Notes under the pieces: generated by a model
Databases searched by the model: none
Told to the model about the DNA's origin: nothing
What the model saw: only the letters and a program-made list of their open reading frames with translations
Shown here: positions 33,478 through 44,570 of the stretch, piece by piece
How positions within the stretch are numbered: position 1 is the first letter of the stretch
Layout: every line of letters starts with the position of its first letter
Position numbers and translations under genes: made by a program
NCBI RefSeq assembly: GCF_020740535.1
Contig: NZ_CP082362.1
Coordinates: 6,879,501-6,943,500, forward strand
DNA from: Streptomyces profundus
GTDB taxonomy: Bacteria; Actinomycetota; Actinomycetes; Streptomycetales; Streptomycetaceae
Direction: 5' to 3'
Length of the DNA: 64,000 nucleotides

Positions 33478-34479
33478 ATGCGTGTCACCATCGCCGATGT
33501 CGCCCGAAACGCGGCGGTCAGCAAGACCACCGTCTCGCGCGTGCTCAACGGCAAGGGCGAGGTGGATTCCGAGACGGCGGAACGGGTTCGTACCGTGATC
33601 GCCCAGCTCGGCTATGTGCCGTCCTCCCGAGCCGTGGGCCTGGCCAGGGGAAACAGCCGCACCCTGGCCATGCTGGTGCCCTCGCTCACCTGGCCCTGGG
33701 TGGGGGAGGTGCTCCAGGGCGCGGCCGACACCCTTGAGGCCGCTGGCTTCGGGCTGCTGCTCTTCACCTGTAACCGAGGTGAGGAGTCGATGGCCCAGTT
33801 CACCAGCCAGGTATCCGCCCGGGCCTTCGACGGGGTCCTGGTGATAGAGCCGGAGAACACCCGGGGTTCCATAGCCGCCCTGCACCACCAGGGCCTGCCC
33901 CTCGTGCTGGTGGACGATCGTGGACAGGGCGCCGACTTCCCCTCCGTGGCCACCACCAACCTGGCCGGAGGCGCCTCGGCGGCCCACCACCTGCTGGCCT
34001 CCGGGCGACGCGCCCCCCTGGTCATCACCGGGCCCGCCCAGTTCGGCTGCGTCCAGGACCGGCTCTCCGGTTTCGCCGACGTGCTCGCCGAACACGGGGT
34101 GGCCCAGCCCGAGTCCCGCACCTACGAAGGGGACTTCACGGTTCGCTGCGGACAGAGCGTGATCGAGTACGCGCTGGCCGACCGGCTGGCCTTCGACTCG
34201 GTCTTCTGCCACAACGACCTGAGCGCGACCGGGGTCCTCCACGCGCTGCGCGCCGCCGGTCGTCGGGTCCCCGACGACGTCGCCGTCATCGGCTTCGACG
34301 ACATACCGATCGCCGCCTACACGGAGCCCTCGCTGACCACCGTCCGCCAGCCCATGCAGGCGATCGGGGAGGCGGCGGCCCGGCGGATGCTCGACCACCT
34401 GAGCGGCACCACCCCGTTGGAGCCGGAACCGGTCGTGCTGCCCACCGAGCTGGTCATCCGGTCCTCCGCACCGGGGTGA
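33478..34479 (+). CDS. LacI-family transcriptional repressor, cluster B
   Basis: 333 residues from the ATG at 33478 (GAGGAG upstream). The N-terminal HTH is VTIADVARNAAVSKTTVSRVLNGKGEVDSETAERVRTVIAQLGYVPSSRAVGLARG. The sensor domain shows LAMLVPSLTWPWVGEVLQGA, VLVDDRGQGADFPSVATTNLAGG, DSVFCHNDLSATGVLHALRAAGRRVPDDVAVIGFDDIPIAAYTEPSLTTVRQP. It is the first gene of cluster B and probably represses the cluster and itself through the palindrome at 33391. The inducer is likely a beta-glucoside, given the terminal beta-glucosidase (inference). Confidence 0.92.
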   Translation: MRVTIADVARNAAVSKTTVSRVLNGKGEVDSETAERVRTVIAQLGYVPSSRAVGLARGNSRTLAMLVPSLTWPWVGEVLQGAADTLEAAGFGLLLFTCNRGEESMAQFTSQVSARAFDGVLVIEPENTRGSIAALHHQGLPLVLVDDRGQGADFPSVATTNLAGGASAAHHLLASGRRAPLVITGPAQFGCVQDRLSGFADVLAEHGVAQPESRTYEGDFTVRCGQSVIEYALADRLAFDSVFCHNDLSATGVLHALRAAGRRVPDDVAVIGFDDIPIAAYTEPSLTTVRQPMQAIGEAAARRMLDHLSGTTPLEPEPVVLPTELVIRSSAPG

Positions 34480-34548
34480 CCCGGTCCCCCCGCTTCTTTC
34501 ACAACGCACCACTCACAAAGATGAATTGATCACCCTGGGAGCAAAGCC

Positions 34549-36252
34549 GTGAGAAGCCAATCACGATCCCGCAGGACCCGCAGAAGCATCACCATAGCCA
34601 CGGGGCTGGTGCTGTCGCTCTCCCTGATCTCCGCGTGTTCCGACGCGAACAGCAACAACAACTCGGGGAACAACAACGGCGGTGGCGGCACCGGTGTCCT
34701 CACCGTCGGGATGCCGAACGGCCCGCAGGCCAACAACAGCAACCCGCTGCTGGAGACCTCGGCCGGCGCCTCGCTCGGCTACCGCGCCATGCTCTACGAA
34801 CCGCTGGTGATGACCAACGGCATCGCCCCCGAGGAGGAGGGCAAGCCCTGGCTCGCCGAGGAGTGGTCCTGGAACGAGGAGTTCACCGAGCTGGTCCTCA
34901 CCGTCCGCGAGGGGCCGACCTGGTCCGACGGCGAGGCGTTCGACGCCGAGGACGTGGCCTTCACCTTCCAGCTGCTGAAGGACCACGCCGGTCTGAACGC
35001 CGGTGCCATCCCGTTTGAGGAGATCATCCAGGACGGCAACCAGGTCACCCTGACCTTCTCGTCCTCGCAGTTTGTCAACCAGGTCAAGATCTACCAGACC
35101 TACATCGTTCCCGAGCACATCTGGTCACAGGTCGACAACCCGGAGACCTTCGAGAACCAGGAGCCCGTGGGCACCGGCCCCTACGAGCTGAAGACGTTCA
35201 CCCCGCAGACCGTCACCCTGACCCGGCGCGACAGCTACTGGCAGGACCTCCCCGAGGTCGAGGAGCTGCGCTACACCGGCTACAACGACAACAACGCGGC
35301 CACCACCGCCCTGGCCAACGGCGATCTGGAGTGGTCCTACGTCTTTATCCCGAACTACGAGGACGTCTACCTCTCCCACGACCCGGAGAACTTCAACCTC
35401 TGGTTCCCCACCGGCCTGGGCATCCACGGTCTGTGGATCAACAACGAGCGTGAGCCCTTCAACGACGTCACGCTGCGTCAGGCCATGAACATGGTCATCG
35501 ACCGGCAGGCCATCCACGAGCAGGGCCACGCCGGCGCGTTCCCCGTGGTCGAGAGCCCCACCGGCCTGCCGCTGCCCGCCGGCGAGTCCTACCTGGCGCC
35601 GGAGTACGCGGGGGCCGTCCACGAGCGCGACGTCGAGGGCGCTCGGGCCCTGCTGGAGGACGCCGGCTACACCTTCGACGGCGACACCCTGAGGACCCCG
35701 GACGGCGAGGCCGTCACCATGACCCTGGTGGACCCGGCCGGTTGGTCCGACTACCTGACCTCGCTGTCGGTGATCTCCGACAACCTCGCCGAGATCGGCA
35801 TCGAGGCGGCCGTCGAGACGGCGACCGTCGACGGCTGGCGCAACTCGGTGGACGCCGGTGGCTTCGACGCCACCCTGCACTGGACCAACGGTGGCGCCAC
35901 CCCCTACGACACCTACCAGCACGTGATGGACGGCGCCCTCTACAAGCCGATCGGCGAGGCCTCCGCGGGCGGCAACTTCGGCCGCTTCCAGAACGAGGCC
36001 GCGACCGAGGCGCTGCTGGAGTACGCCAACGCCGCCGACGAGGAGGCCCGCGTCGAGGCGATGAACGAGTTGCAGCGCATCTTCGTCGAGGAGGTGCCGA
36101 TGATCCCGACCGTCGCCTCCCCCGTCGGCGCCGAGTTCAGCACCCAGAACTGGGTCGGCTGGCCCACGGAGGAGAACCCGTACGCTCCGCCGCAGCCCAC
36201 CCAGCGCAACGCCCTCGAAGTCGTGCTCAACCTCGAACCGGCCAACGGCTGA
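34549..36252 (+). CDS. ABC importer solute-binding lipoprotein, family 5 (Opp/Dpp type), cluster B
   Basis: 567-residue lipoprotein with an Arg-rich signal and lipobox LISAC, lipidated at C30. A low-complexity Asn/Gly linker ([13 protein letters not shown]) then leads into an SBP_bac_5 domain: [45 protein letters not shown] and [15 protein letters not shown] at 34549 after GGGAGCAAAG. It is built like the cluster A protein at 13409 but clearly diverged. The neighbouring GH1 enzyme suggests that it binds beta-glucosides, although peptide binding cannot be excluded from the sequence alone. Confidence 0.9.
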   Translation: MRSQSRSRRTRRSITIATGLVLSLSLISACSDANSNNNSGNNNGGGGTGVLTVGMPNGPQANNSNPLLETSAGASLGYRAMLYEPLVMTNGIAPEEEGKPWLAEEWSWNEEFTELVLTVREGPTWSDGEAFDAEDVAFTFQLLKDHAGLNAGAIPFEEIIQDGNQVTLTFSSSQFVNQVKIYQTYIVPEHIWSQVDNPETFENQEPVGTGPYELKTFTPQTVTLTRRDSYWQDLPEVEELRYTGYNDNNAATTALANGDLEWSYVFIPNYEDVYLSHDPENFNLWFPTGLGIHGLWINNEREPFNDVTLRQAMNMVIDRQAIHEQGHAGAFPVVESPTGLPLPAGESYLAPEYAGAVHERDVEGARALLEDAGYTFDGDTLRTPDGEAVTMTLVDPAGWSDYLTSLSVISDNLAEIGIEAAVETATVDGWRNSVDAGGFDATLHWTNGGATPYDTYQHVMDGALYKPIGEASAGGNFGRFQNEAATEALLEYANAADEEARVEAMNELQRIFVEEVPMIPTVASPVGAEFSTQNWVGWPTEENPYAPPQPTQRNALEVVLNLEPANG

Positions 36253-36277
36253 ATCCGGCAGCCAGGTCCTCAAGCCC

Positions 36278-36328
36278 GCCCGCCCTCACCGCGAATCCAC
36301 CCCCACGCCCCAGGCGGTGGGGGCGGGC
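36278..36328 (+). terminator. attenuator-like hairpin between binding protein and ATPase genes
   Basis: Arms GCCCGCCCTCACCGC (36278-36292) and GCGGTGGGGGCGGGC (36314-36328) pair over 15 bp with one G-U wobble and a 21-base loop. Its place inside the operon suggests partial termination or mRNA protection, which would raise the binding protein over the membrane parts. Confidence 0.6.
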
Positions 36329-36359
36329 GCCTTCGCCGACGTACGACAGGAACACCGTG

Positions 36360-37483
<1,124 letters not shown>

Positions 37484-37487
<4 letters not shown>

Positions 37488-38464
37488 GATACCTGATTCA
37501 GCGCCTCGGCTTCTATCTCTTCACGGCCTGGGCGGCCATCACCATCAACTTCTTCATCCCCCGGCTGATGCCGGGCGACCCGGTGCAGTCGCTGATCACG
37601 CGCTACCAGGGCCAGTTGGACAGCAAGGCGATCGACTCGCTGCGCACCCTCTTCGGGCTGGACAACGAGGCGTCCGTCTGGCAGCAGTACATCGATTACT
37701 GGGGCAACCTCTTCAACGGTGACCTCGGTACGTCGTTCACCTACTTCCCCTCCGGCGTCAGCGACATCATCGGGCAGAGCATCTGGTGGACCCTCTGCCT
37801 GATGGGGCTGACCACCGTCATCAGCTTCGTGCTCGGCACGGCCATCGGCATCTACGCGGGTTGGCGGCGTGGCTCCTGGCTGGACAACATGCTGCCGGTC
37901 ACCACGTTCCTGTCCGCCATCCCGTACTTCTGGCTCGGCCTGATCGCCATCGCGCTCTTCGCCGTGCAGTGGTCGGTCTTCCCGGCGTCCGGCGGCTACG
38001 ACAACGGGCTGGTGCCCGCCTTCGACTGGCCGTTCATCTCCAGCGCCATCTACCACGGCATCCTGCCGGCCCTGACCATCATCATCAGCGCCATCGCCGG
38101 CTGGATCCTCGGCATGCGGAACATGATGGTCTCCGTCTCCGCCGAGGACTACGTGCTGGTCGCGCAGGCCAAGGGCCTGCCGGAGCGGCGGGTGATGTTC
38201 TCCTACGCGGCCAGGAACGCGATCCTGCCGAGCATCTCCAACTTCGCTTTGTCCCTGGGCTTCATCGTGGGCGGCACCCTGCTGGTCGAGCAGGTGTTCT
38301 CCTATCCGGGCATCGGCTTCATCCTCTTCCAGGGCGTCGGCGCCAAGGACTATCCGCTGATGCAGGGTGTGTTCCTGATCATCACCCTCGCGGTGTTGGC
38401 GGCCAACCTGTTGGCCGACCTCATCTACCTGCTGCTCGACCCGCGTACCCGAAGGGAGGCGTAA
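37484..38464 (+). CDS. ABC importer permease, DppB/OppB type, cluster B
   Basis: 326-residue inner-membrane permease beginning with GTG at 37484, overlapping the ATPase stop by 4 bases. The N-terminus [37 protein letters not shown] closely parallels the cluster A permease. The coupling loop is [25 protein letters not shown] and the end is [15 protein letters not shown]. About six transmembrane helices. It partners with the DppC-type permease that follows after 4 bases. Confidence 0.9.
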
Positions 38465-38468
38465 CGCC

Positions 38469-39533
38469 ATGGCCATGCAAGCCACCGACTCGGCCGTTGC
38501 CACGGCGCCCGAGCCGACCGCGGCCAAGCGCCGTGACCGGCTGCGCTTCCTGCGCAACGGCAAGACGATCGTCGGCCTCTCCATCCTGGGCGCCTTCGTG
38601 CTGCTGGCGATCTTCGGCGAGGCGCTCGCGCCCTACGATCCGTCGGCCCGCAGCGAGAACATCATGCAGTCGCCGTCGTGGGACCACCTCTTCGGTACCA
38701 CCCAGACCGGGCAGGACATCTTCTCCCAGATCCTGGTCGGCACCAGGGGCGTGCTGGTGGTGGGCTTCGTCGCGGCGATCCTGGCCAGCGTGCTGGGCGT
38801 GTTGATCGGCGTGACCGCCGGCTATCTGGGCGGCGTCGGCGACGACGTGCTCTCCTCGTTCAGCAACGTCTTCCTGGTGATCCCCGGGCTGCCGCTGATC
38901 ATCATCGTCACCAGCTTCCTGCCGGAGACCAACGACCTGACCATCGCGCTGGTGATCGGGTTGACCTCCTGGGCCTGGGGCGCGCGGGTGCTCAGGGCGC
39001 AGACGCTGTCGCTGCGCAACCGGGACTACGTCCAGGCGGCCCGCGCGACCGGCGAGAGCACGCCCCGGATCATCGTCTTCGAGCTGCTGCCCAACCTCAC
39101 CCCGGTGATCGCCTCGGGATTCATCGGCACGGTGATCTACGCGGTGCTCTCCAACATCACGCTGGCGTTCATCGGCATCGCCGACATCTCCGAGTGGAAC
39201 TGGGGCACCGTCCTCTTCTGGGCGCAGAGCAACCAGGCGCTGGCGCAGGACGCGTGGTGGTGGTTCGTGCCTGCGGGTCTCTGCATCGCGCTGCTGGGCA
39301 CCGCGCTCGCCCTGATCAACTTCGGCATCGACGAGTTCATCAACCCCCGGCTGCGCAACGACAAGGCCAACCGCGCGGTCAAGATGCGCGTCGGGTTCAC
39401 CCCCGTGCTCCGCACCGAGGTCCAGGGTCAGGCCACCGCGCCCGGCGCCCCCCTCGCGAAGGTGCCACCGCCCGCCGCGCCGCCACCCGAACCAGCGCCG
39501 GACGGCACCACCCGGAAGGACGACCCGGCATGA
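38469..39533 (+). CDS. ABC importer permease, DppC/OppC type, cluster B
   Basis: 354-residue permease with an N-terminal cytoplasmic stretch, first helix IVGLSILGAFVLLAIFGEAL, and the substrate-side segment HLFGTTQTGQDIFSQILVGTRG. The coupling loop is LRAQTLSLRNRDYVQAARATGESTPRIIVFELLPNL. It ends in a Pro/Ala-rich tail. Its last codons overlap the next ATPase gene by ATGA; in cluster A the equivalent reading frames are continuous as one gene. The tail here (PPPAAPPPEPAPDG) occupies the position of the linker in the fused protein. Confidence 0.9.
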   Translation: MAMQATDSAVATAPEPTAAKRRDRLRFLRNGKTIVGLSILGAFVLLAIFGEALAPYDPSARSENIMQSPSWDHLFGTTQTGQDIFSQILVGTRGVLVVGFVAAILASVLGVLIGVTAGYLGGVGDDVLSSFSNVFLVIPGLPLIIIVTSFLPETNDLTIALVIGLTSWAWGARVLRAQTLSLRNRDYVQAARATGESTPRIIVFELLPNLTPVIASGFIGTVIYAVLSNITLAFIGIADISEWNWGTVLFWAQSNQALAQDAWWWFVPAGLCIALLGTALALINFGIDEFINPRLRNDKANRAVKMRVGFTPVLRTEVQGQATAPGAPLAKVPPPAAPPPEPAPDGTTRKDDPA

Positions 39534-40525
39534 GCAGCACCCCACCCGTCCTGGAGATCAGCGGGCTGAACGTCAACTACGGGCTGGGCGAGAAGGCCGT
39601 GCACGCCGTGCGCGACATCAACCTCACCCTGCACCGCGGCGAGGTGCTCGGCCTGGCAGGTGAGTCGGGCTCAGGCAAGTCGACGCTGGCCTACGCGGTC
39701 ACCCGGCTGCTGCCCCCGCCCGGCGTCATCACGGGTGGCGAGGTCCGCTACCACCCGAGGGAGGGCGCCCCCATCGACATCCTGGCGCTCGAACCCGAGC
39801 AGCTGCGGGCCTTCCGCTGGTCGGAGATCTCGCTGGTGTTCCAGGGCGCGATGAACTCCCTCAACCCGGTGCACACCGTGCGCTCCCAGCTCACCGACGT
39901 GATCAGGGCGCACCGGCCCGACATGAGCAAGTCCCAACGGATGGAGCGGGCCGCCTCGTTGCTCTCCCTGGTCGGGATCTCGGCCGACCGGCTCGGCAGC
40001 TTTCCGCACCAGCTCTCGGGCGGGATGCGGCAGCGGGTGATGATCGCCATGGCGCTGGCGCTCGATCCGGAGATCGTCATCCTGGACGAGCCGACCACCG
40101 CGCTCGACGTGGTGATGCAGCGGCAGATCCTGAAGCAACTCACCCGGCTGCGGAACGAGTTGGACTTCTCGGTGGTGTTCATCACCCATGACATCTCGCT
40201 GCTGATCGAGTTCTCCGACCGGATCGCCATCATGTACGGCGGGCGAATCGTGGAGGAGGCGCGCGCCAAGGAGATCTACCACACCGCGCACCACCCCTAC
40301 AGCCACGGGCTGTTGCACTCCTTCCCGGCCCTGCACGGCCCGCGCAAGGAGCTGACCGGCATCCCCGGCTCGCCCCCCGACCTGACGGCGATGCCCAGCG
40401 GCTGTGCCTTCCATCCCCGCTGCCCCAAGGTCTTCGAGGTCTGCGACCAACGGGTTCCCGTGCTCGGCCCCGTCCAGGGCGACGCGGGCCGGACGGTGGC
40501 GTGCTGGCTGCATGCCGAGCACTGA
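39530..40525 (+). CDS. ABC importer ATPase, OppD/DppD type, cluster B
   Basis: 331-residue ATPase. Walker [12 protein letters not shown]-loop VFQGAMNSLNPVHT, signature LSGGMRQRVMIAMA, Walker B IVILDEPTTALD and H-loop FITHD. It ends with the oligopeptide-type cysteine motif GCAFHPRCPKVFEVC, which the fused cluster A ATPase lacks. ATG overlaps the DppC-type stop. With the OppF-type protein at 36360 it would form the ATPase pair of the importer. Confidence 0.92.
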   Translation: MSSTPPVLEISGLNVNYGLGEKAVHAVRDINLTLHRGEVLGLAGESGSGKSTLAYAVTRLLPPPGVITGGEVRYHPREGAPIDILALEPEQLRAFRWSEISLVFQGAMNSLNPVHTVRSQLTDVIRAHRPDMSKSQRMERAASLLSLVGISADRLGSFPHQLSGGMRQRVMIAMALALDPEIVILDEPTTALDVVMQRQILKQLTRLRNELDFSVVFITHDISLLIEFSDRIAIMYGGRIVEEARAKEIYHTAHHPYSHGLLHSFPALHGPRKELTGIPGSPPDLTAMPSGCAFHPRCPKVFEVCDQRVPVLGPVQGDAGRTVACWLHAEH

Positions 40526-40556
40526 CCAGGAGCGATCGACGCGATTCAGGAGTCTC

Positions 40557-41963
40557 ATGTCTTCCCAAGCGACAACGACCGCCCCCGCGGGGCCGCCACG
40601 GGCCATCCCCGAACTGGCGGAGAACTTCACCTGGGGTGTCGCCACCTCGTCGTACCAGATCGAGGGCGCCACCGACGTCGACGGCCGGACCCCGTCCATC
40701 TGGGACACCTTCTGCCGGGTCCCTGGCGCCGTGGTGAACGCCGACAACGGGGACACGGCCTGCGACCACTACCGGCTGATGCCCGAGGACGTGCGGCTGA
40801 TCGCCGATCTCGGCGTCGACAGCTACCGCTTCTCGCTGGCCTGGCCGCGTATCCAGCCCGGCGGCAAGGGCCCGATCAACCCGAAGGGCATCGCGTTCTA
40901 CGACCGGCTGGTCGACACCCTGCTGGAGCGGGGCCTCACGCCCTGGGCCACCCTCTACCACTGGGACCTCCCCCAGGAGTTGGAGGACGCGGGCGGCTGG
41001 CCGGAGCGGGACACGGCCTACCGGTTCGCCGAGTACGCCGAGATGACGTACGAGGCGCTCGGCGACCGGGTGACCAACTGGACCACCCTCAACGAGCCCT
41101 GGTGCTCCGCCATGCTCGGCTACCACGAGGGCATCCACGCGCCGGGCCGCAAGAACTTCGGCGACGCCCTGCACGCGGTGCACCATCTGCTGCTCGGACA
41201 CGGCCTGGCGGCCCAGCGCATCCGCGCCAAGGCCACCAACGAGCTGAATCTGGGCATCGTGCTCAACCTCGGCCATGGCAGCGCCGCCACCGAAAGCGAG
41301 CTGGACAAGGAGGCGGCGCGCCGCTCCGACGCGCTGGGCACCCGGCTCTATCTCGACGCCCTGGTGCACGGCCGCTACCCGGAGGACCTCCTCGCCGAGC
41401 TGCCCTCCCACGGCATCGCGCTGCCGGTGCTCGACGGCGACCTGGAGACCATCTCGGCGCCGCTTGACCTGCTGGGCGTCAACTACTACAGCAGCCACCA
41501 GTTCTCCGGCACCGACGAGCGGGGCGGGACGCGCGACGCGGACGGCCACCCGGTGGTGCGCCCGGTGCCCTTCGGCCTGCCGCGCACCGCGATGGACTGG
41601 GAGATCGTCCCCTCGGGACTCACCAAGCTGCTGCTCCGCATCCAGCGCGACTACGGCGTGCCCACGGTGGTCACCGAGAACGGCGCCGCGTTCGACGACC
41701 GGGTCGCCGAGGACGGCAGCGTCCCCGACGCCGACCGCACCAGCTATCTCGCCCGACACCTGGCGGCCGTCGCCGAGGCCCGCGCCGGCGGCGCCGACGT
41801 CCGCGGCTACTTCGCCTGGTCGCTGTTCGACAACTTCGAGTGGGCCGAGGGCTATGCCAAGCGGTTCGGCATCGTCCGCGTCGACTACGACAGCCAGCGG
41901 CGCACCGTCAAGGACAGCGGCGCCTGGTACCGCGACACGGTGCGGCTGACCAGGGGCGGTTAG
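40557..41963 (+). CDS. beta-glucosidase, glycoside hydrolase family 1
   Basis: 468-residue cytoplasmic GH1 enzyme. ATG at 40557 with CAGGAG upstream; no signal peptide. N-terminal signature FTWGVATSSYQIEGATDVDGRTPSIWDTF, acid/base E180 in TTLNEPW and nucleophile E374 in VVTENGA. The aglycone/glycone-site motif FEWAEGYAKRFGI near the C-terminus is complete. It is the last gene of the cluster B operon, 31 bases after the OppD-type gene, and a strong hairpin follows. Cellobiose-like or aryl beta-glucosides are the expected substrates; GH1 also includes beta-galactosidase and beta-mannosidase activities. Confidence 0.92.
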   Translation: MSSQATTTAPAGPPRAIPELAENFTWGVATSSYQIEGATDVDGRTPSIWDTFCRVPGAVVNADNGDTACDHYRLMPEDVRLIADLGVDSYRFSLAWPRIQPGGKGPINPKGIAFYDRLVDTLLERGLTPWATLYHWDLPQELEDAGGWPERDTAYRFAEYAEMTYEALGDRVTNWTTLNEPWCSAMLGYHEGIHAPGRKNFGDALHAVHHLLLGHGLAAQRIRAKATNELNLGIVLNLGHGSAATESELDKEAARRSDALGTRLYLDALVHGRYPEDLLAELPSHGIALPVLDGDLETISAPLDLLGVNYYSSHQFSGTDERGGTRDADGHPVVRPVPFGLPRTAMDWEIVPSGLTKLLLRIQRDYGVPTVVTENGAAFDDRVAEDGSVPDADRTSYLARHLAAVAEARAGGADVRGYFAWSLFDNFEWAEGYAKRFGIVRVDYDSQRRTVKDSGAWYRDTVRLTRGG

Positions 41964-41997
41964 CCGGCGGGACGTTCAGACCACAACTCCCAGGGAA

Positions 41998-42035
41998 GGT
42001 GGGGCGGTCCTGACCTCGGTCAGGGCCGCCCCACC
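41998..42035. terminator. bidirectional terminator between cluster B and gnd
   Basis: A 17-bp stem (41998-42014 with 42019-42035, one G-U wobble, loop CTCG) starting GGTGGGGCGG. A short T-rich run follows on the plus side. It lies between the convergent beta-glucosidase and 6-phosphogluconate dehydrogenase genes and can serve both. Confidence 0.9.
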
Positions 42036-42067
42036 GTTGTTCTCCGGTTTCCCGGTCGGCTACCCCG

Positions 42068-43504
42068 TCAGGCGGGCCGCTCCGAGCGGTCCCCGCCCCA
42101 GAGGGTGTGGAACGCGCCCTCCCGGTCGGTGCGCAGATAGGTGTGCGCCCCGAAGTAGTCCCGCTGCCCCTGGATCAACGCGGCCGGCAGCCGCTCGGCG
42201 CGCAGCGCGTCGTAGTAGGCGAGCGCGGCCGAGAACCCGGGCGCCGGAACGCCCAGCTCGGTCGCCCGCGCGACCACGTGCCGCCAGGCGTTCTGCGCCG
42301 AGGCCAGCGCCTCGGCGAACAGCTCGTCGGCCAGCAGGGTGACCGGCGCCCCGCCCTCCGTGTAGGCGCGGCGGATGCCGTTGAGGAACCCCGCCCTGAT
42401 GATGCAGCCGCCGCGCCAGATCGCGGCCACCGAGGCCCGGTCGATGTCCCAGCCGTACTCCTCGCTGCCGCTCTGGATCAGCTGCCAGCCCTGGGCGTAG
42501 GCCACGATCTTCGAGGCGTACAGGGCCTGTTCGACCTGGTCGGCGAAGCGCGCCGCGTCGTCCGGGTGCAGCTCGGGGAGCGTCGGCCCGGGCAGCGCGC
42601 GGGCCGCCTCGCGCAGCTCGGCATGTCCCGACAGGCCACGGGCGAAGACCGCCTCGGCGATCCCGGAGACCGGAACCCCCAGGTCCAGCGCGGTCTGCAC
42701 CGTCCACCGCCCGGTGCCCTTCTGCTCGGCGCGGTCGGCGACGATGTCCACGAACGGCTTGCCGGTCGCCGCGTCCACATGCGCCAGCACCTGGGCGGTG
42801 ATCTCGATCAGGTACGAGTCCAGCCGGCCCTCGTTCCAGGTGCGGAACACCTCGGCGATCCGGGCCGGCTCGTAGCCGGCCACCCGCCGCAGCAGGTCGT
42901 ACGCCTCGGCGATCAGCTGCATGTCGGCGTACTCGATGCCGTTGTGCACCATCTTGACGAAGTGCCCGGCCCCGTCGGGACCGACGTGCGCGCAGCAGGG
43001 CTCCCCGTCCACCTGGGCGGAGATGCTCTCCAACAGCGGCCCCAGCGCCTCGTAGGACTCCTTCGAACCGCCCGGCATGATGCTCGGGCCCAGCAGCGCG
43101 CCCTCCTCACCGCCGGAGATCCCGCAGCCCACGAAGTGCAGCCCGCGCTCGCGCAGCGCGGCCTCCCGGCGGCGGGTGTCCTCATAGTGCGCGTTGCCGC
43201 CGTCCATGATCATGTCGCCGGGTTCGAGCAGCTCGGCGAACTCGTCGATCACCGCGTCCGTGGGCGCGCCGGCCTTCACCATCACCACGATCCGGCGGGG
43301 CCGCTCCAGCGAGGCGACGAAGTCCGCCGCCGACTCCGCCGGGACGAACGCGCCCTCGTGGCCGAACTCCTTGACCAACTCCCGCGTCTTGGCGGCGGTC
43401 CGGTTGTGCACCGCCACCGTGTGACCACGGCGCGCGAAGTTGCGGGCCAGATTGCGTCCCATCACCGCCAGCCCCGTGACACCGATCTGGGCCTGCTCAG
43501 CCAT
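42068..43504 (-). CDS. gnd: 6-phosphogluconate dehydrogenase (decarboxylating)
   Basis: 478 residues, the long form of the enzyme giving ribulose 5-phosphate, CO2 and NADPH. ATG at 43504 with GGGAG upstream; the frame stays open to 43750 but similarity begins here with IGVTGLAVMGRNLARNFARRGHTVAVHNR. Substrate and catalytic regions: GCGISGGEEGALLGPSIMPGG, FVKMVHNGIEYADMQLIAEAYDLL and the C-terminal AQRDYFGAHTYLR-like QRDYFGAHTYLRTDREGAFHTLWG. No zwf or pgl neighbour. With the transketolase at 26156 it is one of two pentose-phosphate genes in the window. Confidence 0.95.
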   Translation of the reverse strand: MAEQAQIGVTGLAVMGRNLARNFARRGHTVAVHNRTAAKTRELVKEFGHEGAFVPAESAADFVASLERPRRIVVMVKAGAPTDAVIDEFAELLEPGDMIMDGGNAHYEDTRRREAALRERGLHFVGCGISGGEEGALLGPSIMPGGSKESYEALGPLLESISAQVDGEPCCAHVGPDGAGHFVKMVHNGIEYADMQLIAEAYDLLRRVAGYEPARIAEVFRTWNEGRLDSYLIEITAQVLAHVDAATGKPFVDIVADRAEQKGTGRWTVQTALDLGVPVSGIAEAVFARGLSGHAELREAARALPGPTLPELHPDDAARFADQVEQALYASKIVAYAQGWQLIQSGSEEYGWDIDRASVAAIWRGGCIIRAGFLNGIRRAYTEGGAPVTLLADELFAEALASAQNAWRHVVARATELGVPAPGFSAALAYYDALRAERLPAALIQGQRDYFGAHTYLRTDREGAFHTLWGGDRSERPA

Positions 43505-43584
43505 CTCATCAACTCCCGTAGTGGACTGCTTCCCGACCGGATGGGCCCGGCCGGGATCGGCTACGCTCCCGCCCCCCGGGCGGC

Positions 43585-43603
43585 GGCGCGGAATTGCCGC
43601 GCC
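43585..43603 (-). terminator. hairpin downstream of the aldo/keto reductase gene
   Basis: GGCGCGG (43585-43591) and CCGCGCC (43597-43603) around AATTG. Larger C-run/G-run blocks outside (CCCCCGGG and CCCGGGGG) can extend the pairing. It lies 34 bases past the reductase stop in minus orientation. Confidence 0.6.
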
Positions 43604-43637
43604 CCGCGACACCCGGGGGTGCGGCGCCGTCGATGAC

Positions 43638-44468
43638 TCACATCTCCTCGTGGTGGTCCGGATCGCCGCCGAGCCGCCGGTGTGGGCGGTCGGCGACGGT
43701 GGCCATCTCCTCGGCGCTGAGCGAGAATCCGAAGATATCCAGGTTGTCACGCCGGCGCCCCTGGTCGGCCGACTTCGGAATCGGCACCGCGGCCAGCTGG
43801 ATGTGCCAACGCAGGATCACCTGGGCCGGTCCCACCCCGTGGGCCCGGGCGATCTCGTCGATCCGCTCGTCCTTCAGCAGGGTGCTGCCTCGGCCGAGCG
43901 GGCTCCAACTCTCCGTGACGATCCCGTGTTCGGCATGGTACGCACGGGCTTCGACCTGCGGAAACAGCGGATGCAGCTCGATCTGGTTGACCGCGGGCCG
44001 CACGCCGGTCTCCTGTTCGAGGCGCGCCAGCTGCGTCGGCGTGAAATTGGAGACGCCGATCGAGCGCACCAGACCCTGGTCCCTGAGCTTGACCATGGCC
44101 CGCCAGGAGTCCGGGTATTTCCCAACGCTGGGATTTGGCCAGTGGATCAGATACAGGTCCAGATAGTCGACGCCGAGGCGGGATCGGGACTCCTCGAACG
44201 AGGCGAGCGTCTCCTCGTAGCCGTGGTGACGCCCCGGCAGCTTGGAGGTCAGCACCACCTCCTCGCGTGGCACCCCCGAGGCGGCGATGCCGCGCCCGAC
44301 GCCCGTCTCGTTGCGGTAGTTCACCGCCGTGTCGATCAGTCGATAGCCGAGCCGCAGCGCGTCGGCCACCGACCGCTCCGCCTCGGCGTCGTCCAACGGG
44401 TACGTTCCGAAGCCCACGGCGGGCAGGGTGTGGTCGTCCACGAGGGTATGGGTGGGGGCGGCTGCCAC
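43638..44468 (-). CDS. aldo/keto reductase (2,5-diketogluconate reductase-like)
   Basis: 276-residue NADPH-dependent TIM-barrel reductase. I start at the GTG at 44468, with GAGGAGG four bases upstream; the open frame to 44516 adds 16 unlikely residues. Catalytic residues: D46 and Y51 in LIDTAVNYRNE, Lys in LTSKLPG, His in YLIHWPNPSVG. IGVSNFTPTQL, NQIELHPLFPQ and IPKSADQGRRRDN follow in the usual order. AKR5-like enzymes reduce small aldehydes and keto-sugars. It seems monocistronic. Confidence 0.9.
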   Translation of the reverse strand: MAAAPTHTLVDDHTLPAVGFGTYPLDDAEAERSVADALRLGYRLIDTAVNYRNETGVGRGIAASGVPREEVVLTSKLPGRHHGYEETLASFEESRSRLGVDYLDLYLIHWPNPSVGKYPDSWRAMVKLRDQGLVRSIGVSNFTPTQLARLEQETGVRPAVNQIELHPLFPQVEARAYHAEHGIVTESWSPLGRGSTLLKDERIDEIARAHGVGPAQVILRWHIQLAAVPIPKSADQGRRRDNLDIFGFSLSAEEMATVADRPHRRLGGDPDHHEEM

Positions 44469-44570
44469 GGATCCTCCTCGATCGGACCAGTGCGGGATCC
44501 GATCCTCGTCGATCATGTTCGGTCAGCGTAGCCAGCACGGCCCGTCGGTCGCCGGAGGCCGTGCCCGGGG

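Noticed and set aside
35742..36359. N-terminal extension of the cluster B OppF-type ATPase
   Set aside because: It runs out of frame through the binding-protein gene and the attenuator-like hairpin; ABC similarity starts after 36360.
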